Shown piece by piece: positions 1 to 11,865 of a stretch of DNA of 64,000 bases. The notes beneath the pieces were generated by a model. It was given only the letters and a program-made list of their open reading frames with translations. It was not told the DNA's origin and did not search any database. Position numbers and translations under genes: made by a program. Positions within the stretch are counted from its first letter, which is position 1. Every line of letters begins with the position of its first letter. The DNA comes from Bactericera cockerelli. Lineage: Eukaryota > Arthropoda > Insecta > Hemiptera > Triozidae. The stretch is from positions 2,908,859 through 2,972,858 of the forward strand of contig CM044967.1 of assembly GCA_024516035.1 (NCBI GenBank). The letters are read 5' to 3'.

Positions 1-3000
1 AGGTTTAAGTAGGGTTTATAGGGAAAAAGTAAATTACACAAAAAATTGGTACATGATATTTTGGATTCCATTTTTTAGAAACATGTTCGTTTTAAATTTT
101 TCCTGTTATTATTTGGATTTATAAATCTTTAGGGGCTAAAAAATTTTAGTAACAGAAGCATTTGCATTGTTCCAAAAAGACTTCAGTTTAAAAAAAGGTT
201 CAAGTTCCCTTTTTGCTTTTAGTTTTCTTTGTGTTTACACAAATTTTATAATCAAAAGGGAATTCAATTCCCAAAGGGTTTTATTATTAATTTTAAAATT
301 GTGGGGTTTTAAGTCTGCTCTCTCATCCAAACCTTCCCTTTTTCTAATCACTTTGTTTTTCTTCTTGTCTGATTCGCCCGGAAACTCCGAGACTTTTTTT
401 TGCTATTTTTGGTAAAAGCATCTTTTAAAATTTAACTTTGGTTTTGTACTTCCCCCCCAGTTTTATATTTTTCGAAATATTTTGGGAAAATTTTTGGATT
501 TTTTTTGTCGTTTGGGCCCCCTGGGAAGTAAAAAATTTAATTTTTGACATAGTAAAGTTTGTTTGAATTATTTCTGAATCCCTCCCCAACTTTTTTTTTA
601 AAAATGAATCAAAAAAAAAAACACTCGGAAATATTAAAAAAGGGGCCCAAATTAAAAGCTAACAAAATTCATAAAAAACCATACGGAAAATCACTTTCAT
701 TTTTACAAGGGTTTTTTTGATTTTTTTATGGCTCCTATAAAAATATGTAGAGTTAGGTGAAAACTTTAAAAGAGTAAATGTTAGCGTCCCCCCCTTTGTT
801 AGGAAATAGAATGATTTAAAAAGAAGTGATTGACAATAAAACCATAGGTACTTGTTTATAAAAATATTAGGGAAAAAGGGTTTTTTTTTTCAAAATTTTT
901 TTCTCACCTATTTTTTTTACTTTTTAAATTTTCTGAAATTATTTCATCTCCCCTTATTTAGGTATTATTGAGTGAGTTGAATTTTTTTTGTTATAGACAA
1001 ACCTTGGGTTTTTTGGTTTCAGACAAAAATATTGTAACGAAAAACAATCGGTTTGGGTTGGGAAAATTTTTTTAAATTTTATCTACGTCGAAAGATAGGG
1101 GGAAAAGGTTTAAAAAATTTGACCCAAAAACAATGGTGGGACAGGGAAATTTTAAAACATAACAAAAAAAAATCTCTTAACCCTTCAGGTCCCTGACGGG
1201 TTTTCCCCAGAATTTAATGTCCGCGTGGAATTTTAGGGGTCTAGGGAATTTTTACGCTCATTTCGGTTTTTGGGACCCTAAAATTGGTCTCAAAAAATTC
1301 CAAGTAAGATACATTACACCCCCGTAGGTTTGCGGTTTCCCCTTTTGGGTTAATCTTGAAAAAACCCTACCCTTATTTGGAAAAAAAAATGGAAAATTAA
1401 AAAAAGTAGAGAGCTTCTTTAGACAAGATTAAAATTTTGATTTGTTTTTTGGGATTTTTTTTTTTTTAAAATTTTATACAGGGTTGGGGATTTTTATTGA
1501 AGTTTTTACATGAGATTCAATAGATTAGTTTTTGGATTTTTACGTTCCGCAAGTTTGGAGTGTTTATTTAGAATTAACGGTTTTTTTCGTGTAGAGTTCA
1601 GATTTTTTTCCCCGTTTTTTGTGTTTGATAGATGTTTTTTTTTTTAACATAGTGCAATAGTCATGTTTTAAAAAGATTTTTTATAAGTACCCGTTTTTGG
1701 GCTTTTTATGAGTTGATTACAATTTTAGTAAAACCCCAAGATTTGGTTTTTTTTTTTTTTTAAAATAAAAAAAAATTTTTGTTGGTCCCGGAAAAAAAAG
1801 AGATCATTCCAAATTTTTTTTAAAACTGCACTTTTACCCGGATTTTTTTTTTTTTATTAAAGCTGGGGCAAATTTTTTTTATAACTTTCTTTTTTCCCCC
1901 ATTAGATTCCCACAAGTTGCATCGATCTCCCGTTATGACAGAAATGGGTTTCAATATGTTTTTTGAAAAAATAAACTTTATAACGCTAAAAAATAAAAAA
2001 ACATTTTGTAATGGTTTTAAACTTTAAAAATTAGTAAAATTTTAAAATTGGGTATTTCTCGAAAAAGTAAAAAAAAATCAGTCGTTTTTTGTTTATATTT
2101 TTACATTTCCCTCCATCCCCTTTTTCTTAAATTTTAGAAAAAAAAACCAATAATTAAAAAATGTAGGGCAATATGTTTTTTAACATCCTTTGGTACCCTT
2201 TTTTTTAGCGTTAATTTATCTAGATTTTAAAAAATTTTTTTAAAAAAAAAAAAACAAGAGAAGTTCTCATTTGAAGGGCCCTTTTCTTCTAGGTGTTCCC
2301 ATTTTTTTTTTTTAAATAGAAGAAAAAAAAAAAAATAATAAAAAAAAAAAAATAAAAAGAAAAAGCCTTGTTTTTGAGCACCTCAAGAATAAATACTTTT
2401 TGTGAAATAGTTTTTTAAAAAAAAGAAAAATATTTTTTGATAATTTTTTTTTATCGAACAGTCAAAACTAAACCCTGATATAAAAAAAAAAACATTTAGT
2501 AAGGAAAGTATTATTGAAAGAGTGTTATAGAAACATTTTTTTTTTCATTATTATTGATTTAAAATTAAAATTCCCAAAAATTTAACCCCTTCTATCAAGG
2601 TCTTAAATTTAGCAATTTTTTTTAAATAGTTTTTCACTTCATTATAAATTTGGGCTCTTTTTTTAATACATTAAATAAACCCTGAATTTTATATTAGAGG
2701 GTTTAATATATTCCCTAAAACCAAATTTTTTAAAGGCCCAAATTTAAAAAAAGGGGGAGAGCTATTAAGAGAAAAAATCAATGCGTAGTTTATTTTGATA
2801 GAAAAGGGGAAAACCCCTTTTAAAAAAAAACATGGATATTTAAGTGCTCGCACTGTATGTGATATTTTTGGTTTTCCCTAGGGAAATGATGGGAAAAAAG
2901 GAATGAGAGACTTTGTATTTTTGATGGAAAAATTTAATTTTCTGTTTTTAAAGGGGTCTTTAAATAGAAAAGGTTTAAAAAATAACAAGCATTTTAAAAT

Positions 3001-5041
3001 GAAGCCCAAAATTTTTTATTAGAAAATTTTTTTAATAAAAAAAACTAAATTGAAATCAGGGAGGTAGGAATTTATAAAAAATAGATACTTTACCAGGGGG
3101 GTTGTCAATGACCTGAAACTTTTAAAAATGATTTTTTGGAAAAAAGATTTGTTATAAATTTTCAAATTTTTTACCCCTTTTTTGTATGATTAGGTGTTAT
3201 TTAAATTTTGGTTTGACAAAAAGGTTATAACAATATTATTTTTTGAAAGTATTTTTTAAAAAAATGTTTTTTATTTTATTTTGTATTCTTTTTTTTTTTC
3301 CAATCAATTGTTTTAAAAAATGTTTTGTTTTCAAATTTATTATGTTTCTGTTTTTCCCTTAGGGGGGTTTTCCTTTAAATTTTTTTTAAGTTTTTGGTTT
3401 AACATTTTTGATTTTTTCACGTTTAGAAAATGTTGGTTTTTTTGATTTTAAACCCTTTTTACTTATTTTTGTAGAGAAAAAGGGAAAACAGTGCCCTTTG
3501 GATTTTGTTTTGGACAAGGTTTGGGTTTTTTGAAATTATTTCTATTACCCTCCCTAATATTATACAATTTTAGTCGCCCAAAATTTTTGTTTTTTAAATC
3601 TAAAATTTTTTAAAAACCCCCCCCAAATTTGAGTATTTTCTAGTGCCCTTTTGGGCTTTAAATTCCCCCAGGTTTATTACCCAGATCCCACAAAAAACCC
3701 TTTGACAGGGGTCTAAGAAAGGGTGGAGGCCCTAAGGGGATTGCGTCCCCTGAAATTAGTTTCTGGCATTTTCCAAGGAAAACATTACTTTTCCCCAGAT
3801 TTAAACCAAGAGTTCCATTTAGAGTTTTCATTTTCATTTATTTTAGATTCTTAGATTTAATAAACCCAGAGGCCTCAGACCCAAAATTTCCACAGGGGGT
3901 TTTTTAGCAAAAAAGGGACAAAATTTGTTTTTCTTTCCCTTTCAACAAAATTTTTTAAAAAGAGTTTTAAAAAACAAACGAAGAGAAACGACGATTTGTA
4001 AAAGTTTAGAAAAAGAAAAAAAAAAAAAATACAATCCCTTTTTTGGGATTTTTGTTATGGTCTTTTTGTTATTTAGTGTTTTTTTATAGTGTACCTATTT
4101 TGTTTGATGGGGTCTTAAAAACCCCAGGGTAGGAATTTTTTATAAATGTAGTGAATAACCCGTATGGGGCAATTTGAGAAAATTTTTTTTTTCATGGAAA
4201 AAAGTAAGGGGGTTTGCTTAAAAGGGAATGGTGGGGGGAGTTTTGTTATTTTTGTTTAAGGGGGTTTTATAAAAATTTTTCATAACATTTTAAAAAGCTA
4301 TTGCGGGATGGCTTAAGTTATAGTTAAAAAAACACAAAACCCAAAAATAATAGGGAAGGGAAAAAAAGAGGATGTTAACTTCAAATGCTCCTTTTTTTTT
4401 AAAAAAATCATATAGTCCAAAAAAAACGGGGTCACTTGTGCTGAGAACCCTTAAAATGTAGATAATGAAAATTTATTCACCCTGAAACATTGAAACCCAA
4501 AAACGGGGTTGAATGGGTTCCGTTATTTGCGCCCCTTTTTTTTTGGATTTATCCCAAAAAGGACCCAAAAAAGAATCAAAAAATTTTTTTTTTTTGGGTT
4601 TTTATTTAAAATAAAATTTTTGGGGATATTGAGTTATAGTCAATGAACCCAAAACATTTTTAATTGAAAATTTAACATCCCAAATTTTTTATATTAAAAC
4701 TTAAGGGAAACTTTTGTTTTCTTTCTTTTCCCCTTTTTGTTTATTCTGAAAATGAACTAAATTTTTTTTTTTTTAAAGAATAAAAATATTTTTATCCCTT
4801 TTTCCCCGGTCCCACAAGTTGGGGCTGAAGTCCTTTATCAAAGCCCCTGGCACCCCTTTCTGCAAAATTTGGGGGTTTTCGGGTTTTGGGGCCCATCGTG
4901 ATATTTGCCCTCATTGGCTTGGAATTTCTATTTTTGGGTGCTGCAAAAAAACGTGTTAAAAGTTTTTAAAGGGCGTCGGAAAAAACATTTTTTGAGGGAG
5001 GAAGCGGGGCCCCCGCCCTTTCCCTAGCGACAGCAAATTTA

Positions 5042-5279
5042 AGTCACTGGTATACCATTAGGTAAGATGACAAACCCTCCACTTTTAAAAAGCAAAATTG
5101 ACGTTTACTAGCATTCCATTTGGGGAAAATGACACCATCCCCATTTAAGGGAGCCCAAAACAACGTTACTAGTATACCATTAGGTAAGATGACACCATCC
5201 CCATATAACAGCAAAATCAAAGTCACTAGTATACCATTAGGTTTAAGAGGGCCAAACCCTCCACATTTAAATTTCCAAA
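5042..5279. repeat. Tandem repeat, four copies of a ~59-bp unit
   Basis: The motif 'actagtataccattaggt' recurs at about 5,045, 5,107, 5,166 and 5,224, followed each time by a purine-rich and then CCATCCCC-like block. The spacing is 57-62 bp. The copies differ mostly by run-length changes, as expected in this low-quality stretch. It gives open frames on both strands that should not be read as genes. Confidence 0.7.
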
Positions 5280-5464
5280 GGGGTAAAATAACCAATCTGA
5301 TTTCAGTTTTTATCCAATTTAAAATAGTCCAAAATTGGGGGAGCAAATAAAAAAAAATACGAAAATTGGGAAAGAGCAAAAAATGAGACCATTTAAATTT
5401 TCTTTAAAAAAAATCGAAACCAAAAATTTTAAGAAAAAAAAAAAACATATACCCCAACCCCAAG

Positions 5465-5565
5465 TTTTTAAACCTGGCCATTCCCGAGGGGGGTTTCAGC
5501 CAGGGATTGCGGGGGTCCCTTCCCTTCACAAATTCACTGAATGAAGTCTTTGTGTTATAGTTCAA
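5465..5565 (+). repeat. Blurred copy of a dispersed repeat seen cleanly at 26,770-26,870
   Basis: The segment with 'cctggccattc', 'cagccagggattgcggg' and 'ttcacaaattcactgaatg' matches the clean copy near 26,780-26,860, with extra bases in homopolymers. It is a key calibration point showing that the left 18 kb comes from the same genome but with poor base calling. Confidence 0.75.
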
Positions 5566-5904
5566 TAAAAAAAAAAAAAAATAGGTTGTGACTTTACGAA
5601 AAAAAAAGATAAATTTAAAAAAGTTTTAATGAAAGGGCGTAATCTTTATTATTAAAAAGGAAAATTTTCAGAATATTAAAAAAAAAAAAATGTCTCGTTT
5701 TTGTTCTGGTGCGGCGCCGGGCGTAAGGGTACGTCGAACGTTTTTAAAGGTATTAACCGGTTTTTTGTGGTTACGCCTTAAATTTTTTATATTCTTTTTT
5801 CCCCCCCAAAGGTGCCCTTTCCAATGTAACCCACGTCTTCGGGTGTAGGGAAAAAATTTTGGGGGGGGGGACTAATTTTTTGGTATCACCCCCGTTTGAC
5901 AACT

Positions 5905-6118
5905 AGGTTAAGCTATGCCCCACCCTATTCCGTGCATTTACTAAGGGGGGTGGACCAAACCCTAAATTTTATTGGGTAAGTGGGTGGTAAACCTTTTTGT
6001 AATTTTATAAGTGGCTTGACCCCCATATTGTATTGGGTTAGTGGCAAAATCACCGTACTTTTGGGAGGGTAAGTGGCTGGACACCCTATTGGTTTTTGAG
6101 GAAGTGTGAACCTTTCCA
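5905..6118. repeat. Imperfect tandem repeat, period about 31 bp
   Basis: A core like 'attgggtaagtggctgga' recurs at roughly 5,972, 6,003, 6,032, 6,064 and 6,095, with spacing of 30-32 bp and run-length noise. A weaker copy may lie to the left. Confidence 0.5.
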
Positions 6119-7454
6119 TTTTATTCCCTCAGTGTTGTCTTCGTTTTTTAAGGGCCCGGTTTTTATTTTGTGAATAAAACCCAAAAGGAAGGGGGAGATA
6201 TAGGGGGGAAAAAAAAAAATGGGGAAAAAAAAAAAATCTAAAAAAAAAACATAATTTAATAAAAAAATTGGGAAAACCTGCCACCATAGTTTGTGAAAAA
6301 ATTTTTGGGAAAAGTTGACAATCAAAGCTTTTAACAACCCGGGGACACTGTGCCCCTTCATCCCAAAAATAACTTTCAAATTTAAATTTTAAATAGTTTT
6401 CCCCCGGGAAAAAATTTTTTGGGGGGGGATCGCTATTGCTGTAATTTCATTGCCCAAATTTTTTTTTTTTTTAAAAATTTGAGTCCCAAAACCTTTAGAA
6501 AGTTAAACCCAATAACTGAAAACTTTGTTCATTGCTGCAAAAAAAGGAAAAATTTTTTTGGGATATGTCTTGGGGGGTTTAAAATTTCTTTCCAAGGGCA
6601 TATCGAGGGGAGGGTTTCACCCTTTAAAAAAGTTTTTGGGAAAATTTTCCCAAAGATGCCCCTTATTAAAATCACCCATCCTGGGGTTGGGGGCCGGGGA
6701 AAAGCCAGATCCACGAAGATTTGAAAATTGAAATTTGTCATCATTTCCCTTTACTCACCTCTCTGAACGTATAAATAAAATATTTTTAAAAAAAAATCTT
6801 TCTTTTTAATACTTCAAATGGCACCGGTGGAGCTCATTTTTTCTTAACCCGTTTAATGCACCCCTTCTTGTTTTAAGAAAAAGTATATTTGTCATTTTCT
6901 ATGGGAAATTGGGGAAAAAATTTTTTTGTTTTTAAAAAGGTTTCATATTTTTGAATAATTTGAATTAAAAAAACAAAAAATCAAAGTTTTACTATTGAAA
7001 AAATTCTTTATTCCCAAATTTTAAAATTCTCATAAAATGAGCAGTTTACAGTAAACTCCCGTTTCATTGCTACAAAAAAAAAAGGCTGTAAAAAAATCAT
7101 CTTTTTTCAGAAAAGAAAAAAGATTCCTTTGGAATTTTAAATTTTAAGGTTTTCAATATTTTATTTTAAAAAATGTTTAATTTTGTTTTTCTTTTTTCAT
7201 TTGTTCTGATTTCTCATGGGGCTTGCCGGGGGTTTTTTTGATAATGATTTTAAATGGTTGGGACATGTTAAAAATTTAAATTTTTTAATGGTCTTTTTGC
7301 ATATTATTTCATTTCCCTTTTCCCCATAATTTAAGGGAAAATATTGTTTTCGTCGGAAAAAATTTTACCTAACCCCGCTTTTCACCTTTCTGGACGAAAA
7401 ATTTATAGCCTCGGTTTCCAAAAAAGGGTTTTCCAAACCATTGGTCCCTGGCGT

Positions 7455-7497
7455 CTGTCTGTTGTCTGTCTGTCCGTTGTCTGTCTGTCTGTTGGCT
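7455..7497. repeat. (GTCT)n microsatellite
   Basis: GTCT/GTCC tetranucleotides repeat about ten times with interruptions. No other feature is visible around it. Confidence 0.7.
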
Positions 7498-10400
7498 GGT
7501 TTTTCAGGAAAACCAAGAAAGGTTTAAAAGTTAGAGGGGTTGAAATTTGGTTTTGGGAACTAAAATTTTTTTAAAAAAGACGAAAAACCCCCCAAAAATT
7601 TTGGGTTTAAATTTTGGGCCCCCTTTTTTCGGGCCCCCCGGGGCCCCAAAACCCCTTAAAACCCCCGCGCCACTTCTTTAAAAATTGGGGGTTAAAAAAA
7701 CAAAAAAGTTTGGGGAACAAATTTTCTTTGAATAAAAAAAATTTAAAGGAGGTTTTTTTCTGATCATTTTTTTTTATCTTGAAGTTTTTGGAAACCCCCG
7801 GTTCCCAAATTTTTTGGGGTTTTTTTTTTTGGGCCCCCCGGGTTTTTTTTAAATTTTTTTAAAATTTTTCATCCCAGAAGGGGGTTTGGGGGAAATCCCA
7901 AAAAATTCCCCAAGGGGGTTTGGGGAAAAATGATTTTTTAATTTTGAAAATTTTTTTTTTTGTATCTGTTTCCCCCCTTAAGTCACCAGGGGGGAAAACG
8001 ACTTCTTTTTGGGGGGAAAAAAGGAAAAAAAGTGTGATGTTTAAAACCCCGAATTTTTTTTTTTTCTTTTTAAAATTTTAAATTTTTTGGGTTTTTCTTT
8101 TCTTTTTCAGGGTGAACCATTCATTGGGCAAATACTTTAATTGGTCTTTTTTTGTTTCCCCCTTTAAAAGTTTTTTGGATTTTTTTTGGGGCCCAAAAAA
8201 TTTTTCGGAGGGGGCTTAGGGGTAAGTTTTCCTTTTTGAATCTTAGAATCAGAAAGTAGTAATTTTTTCCCTTTTTTTCCTGTTTTATGTGTTAAAATTT
8301 TTTATAAATGCGTTTTAAAATAAAAAAAATACTATGCCAAAAAAAATATTGGATGGACATTCGAACCCGGTTTTAAGGGGGGAAACCCCCCATATAAAAA
8401 AAACAATTTCCCCCCTCCAATTTAACCTCCTATAAAGGGGGGGGAAAAACTTTTTTTTAAGAGAAAAAAAAAACGGTTCCCCTTTTTTTTCTTAAGTCCC
8501 GGGTTTTTTTGTACAGCAATTGGGAAATGTGCCCCCTTTCCAAAAAATTGATAAACTAAAGCAAAATTGGGGCCCATTTTAAAAATTTTTGAAGGGGGTA
8601 ACCCCACTCCCCAATTTTTTTTGACATTTCTTTCCTTTTACATTGCTTCCCCCGTGAATTTTTCCAAAAAGAAAAAAGGGTTTTTTGGGGGAGAAAGGGG
8701 AGCAAAAAATTTTAAAAAAAATCGCACCCAAAAGTTTTTATAGACTATGTTTAAAGCATACTACGAGGGATTTTTTAAAAAAAAGGGATCAATGTACAGG
8801 TCCCCCTTTAAAAAAAAATGTCGCTTTTAAAAATTTCAGATTTTTCCTTTTCGTGTAAAATGTTCATATCGTCATTTCCTTTTTTTAAAATTTATTATAT
8901 TTTTGTTAAAAGGGAAAGTTTATTTTTTAAAAATTTTTTAGTTTTTCATTTTAAAAAAAGTATATTTTTTTGTCGGGGATTTTTTAAATTTTTTCGAAGT
9001 CCCTTTTTGATTATTTTAAAGAAAAAATTTGAAAATTTTAAGTTTCCCCAAATTTTTCCCCCAAATTTTTGACTTCAAATTGGGGGGAGGCTGAAAAATT
9101 TTTGTTTTCGGGGTTGGGGAAAAAAAAAGGGAAAAACTTCTAATTACTTTTTTTCCCCCTTTTAATAAAATGAGTTTATTAATTTGGGGGGGTTTTTGAT
9201 TTCAAAGTTAGTTCCCAAAATTTTTTTGTAACAACTTTTCATTGTTTTTTCCCCCCCAAAAACAAAATTTTACGGGTATATTTTCTTTCCCCCAAAAATT
9301 TTTTAAATTTTTAATTTTTTTTCGTATATCCTTTTTTTTTAGGGGGCCCCAAAGGGAAAAAAAAAAGGGGGGAAAAACAAATGTCTTGAATTTTTAATCC
9401 CTTTTGGGCCGTTTTTTTCCCTTTGGTATGTTTTGGAAAAAATTTTAAAAAAAGGTCAAAAATTTTTTTTAATTCGGGAAAAAAACCCCCAAAAAAAATT
9501 TTTTTTTAAAATTTTAATTTTTTAAAAATTTTAAAAAAGTTTTAAAAAAAAAAATATCCCCCTCAGTATTTATGTCAAAGACATGTAACAACCCCTTAAA
9601 AAAGTTAAAAAAAAAAAAAGTATCTCTTTTGCTGAAAATTCTGAAAAAATTTTTTTCCCAAAAAGTGTTTGGGAAAAAAAAATTAAAATTTTCCTTTTTT
9701 TTTCACGACCCCCCAAAAACTTGTTTGTTTTTTTAACTTTGTTAAAAAACCCCCTTTTTTTTGTTCTTAAAGGGGGGTTTTTTGCCCAAATAACGGTAAA
9801 TCTATCAGATCTAAACTTTTTTTTCAAATTTAATTTTGTTAAATTTTTTAAAAAAAAAAAAAAAATAATTTTGGTCATTAATTTTAAAAAAAAAAAACCA
9901 TCCAAACTAGATGATAAAAATTGATTTACAAGAAACCATTTTCTTTAAATCCCAAAAAAAAAGATTTATTGTAATTTTTTTTAAAAAATTTTTTAAAAAA
10001 AAACAAAAACCCGACCTAGACTTTTTCTTTCTAACGTTTTCATTGATCGCAAAAGTTTGTCATTCTGCAAAAAAAACCCGCCCTTTTTTTATTTGTTTTG
10101 TCGCCCCCTTTCCCCCCTTGGGGCCCCCATTTGTTTCCCCTTTTTCCCCCTTTTTCGTTGTGGTTTGTTTAAAGGGAAAAAGGGGGAAAAGGGGGGGAGA
10201 ACCCTCAGGGGAAAATTTTTTAAAAAAAGGCCCAAACCCCCAAAAGGGTTTTTGAAAGGGGTTGAACGGTATGTGGAAGGTTTTTTTAAAACAGGTTAAA
10301 ATTTAAATTTCAAAATTTTTTTTGGGGGTTTTTTTTTCTAAAAAAAAAGAAAAAAATTTCCCCCGTGGCCCTCCCCTTAATTTTTTTAAAAATTTTTCAA

Positions 10401-11009
10401 TGAAGGGGGGGTTTATAAAAGTCAGATTTCAATTTTTTTTTGGGAAAAATTTTTTTTCAAAAATTTTTTTTTTTGGGATTGGAAATGTCTATCCGCAAAA
10501 AATTTTTTAAAATGGTAAATTTTAAACCCCAAAAAAAAAATTCCCCTTTCTTCCCATATCACAATAGATTCATAGGGGGGCGGGGGGTGTTGCAGTGTTT
10601 ATTGTATGGGGGGTTTTAAAAGAAACCCCCCCCAAACCCCCTTTTAGTAAATTTAAACATTTTCCCAAAAAAAAAACCAAAAAAGGGGGTTTTACGGGAA
10701 AAAAAATAAAATTTTTTTTTTCCCCCTTTTTATTTTTGACTGAATTTAATAGCTTTGGTTTTTAGTTTGGGGAAAAGTCCATTCATCATTAAAAAAAAAA
10801 AAAAAAATTATATTTCGTTTTTCCCCTTAATGTATTAGACGAGAAATCAGGAAATTTAATAAAAAAATTGAGCGAATTTTTTAAAAATTTTTTGGGGGGG
10901 AACCATTAGTTTCAGTTCTTTGCTTTAAGGGAAATACCACCGTTCCCTTCTCTGAAATCTAAAAACCCCAGCATGAAATGTTTTTTTTTAAGGAGTACGG
11001 GGCCCACCC

Positions 11010-11165
11010 AGTAATTGTCGATAACGGAAGGGGCGGTGGTTTGAGCCCAAATTTGGTTTGAGTTTTGCCAGATAAAAATAAGACCCGGGGTTTGAGGAAG
11101 GGGAGTTTGAGTAATTGTGATGTTAAACGTGTAACGGGGGCCAGGTCGTTTTAAAAATGGGGAAA
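11010..11165 (+). repeat. Blurred tRNA-headed SINE (family of 21,306 and 36,918)
   Basis: The words 'cagtaattgtcgataa', 'ggtggtttgagcccaa' and 'gggagtttgagtaattgtga' align in order with the clean copies at 21,306-21,448 and 36,918-37,062. The clean copies carry a 'gtggttcaagtcc' B box and the same 'agtttgagt..ttgtgat' body. Confidence 0.6.
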
Positions 11166-11534
11166 ACCTGTTTGAGCAGGCCCGTATGATAGTTTTCATA
11201 CATTATCTAATCCAAGTTTTTTTAAATTTTTTCCCAAAGAAGAGAAGAAGGAAGGAAAAAAAAAGGGTTAAAAAGGGAAAAGCCGGGGGAAGAAGGGAAC
11301 AGAGGAAAAGGAAGACGGGGGGGGGGGGGGAAAGGGTTGGCAGGAGGGGTACTAAGTCGCCCAATCAAGAAAAAAGGGCTTTTGCTCGTTTTGGCGAAAG
11401 AGAAAGATTCGGTGAGTTGGATGTTATTTTTTTTTTTTTGGGGGATGGCGGATTCCCCAGGCAAAAACACGCCCCCTTTTTTTTATTTGTAAAAAAAAGG
11501 GTTTTATTTTATTTTTCCCGGAGCTCAGTGGGAA

Positions 11535-11650
11535 AAAAGGGGCACTGTGAATCCGGGTTAGAGGTCGTGGGTTTGAAACCCCGCCGGCTGAAAGTTTCCC
11601 CCCCTTTGGGGTTTTTTCCACGTAATAAAAAGTTTGGGGGTTTTCCTGGA
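11535..11650 (+). repeat. Blurred tRNA-headed SINE (family of 40,449)
   Basis: 'gtgaatccgggttagaggtcg', 'gggtttgaaacccc' and 'cacgtaataa' follow the order of the clean copy at 40,449-40,650 (aatccagag, gggttcgaaaccc, cacataataatacg). The B box and the first body block are recognisable despite inflated runs. Confidence 0.65.
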
Positions 11651-11794
11651 AAGGGCTTGTAGTCCTAACGGGGGGTTTATAGAAGGGGATATTTTATTTC
11701 TAGGCCCAGAAAAACTTTTCACTTCACAAGCGAGTTTCCTTAACTGTAAAAAAACTTTAATGGTTTTTTTTTTAAATTTTTTTTAAAAATAATA

Positions 11795-11865
11795 ATAAAA
11801 TTATGTGGAAGGTAACCCCCAGGCAGGTTAAAAAAAGCATTTTCTACCCCCTGACCCCCCTTTTG
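11795..11865 (-). repeat. Blurred fragment of the SINE family with the 'gcattttctaccacctaac' body
   Basis: 'gaaggtaacccccaggcagg' and 'agcattttctacccc' match the minus-strand copies at 22,874 and 59,419. Only the body part is readable. Confidence 0.5.

Noticed and set aside
8818..11662. Phe/Lys-rich and Gly/Arg-rich small ORFs in the left segment
   Set aside because: They are made of homopolymers in low-quality sequence, with no family resemblance.
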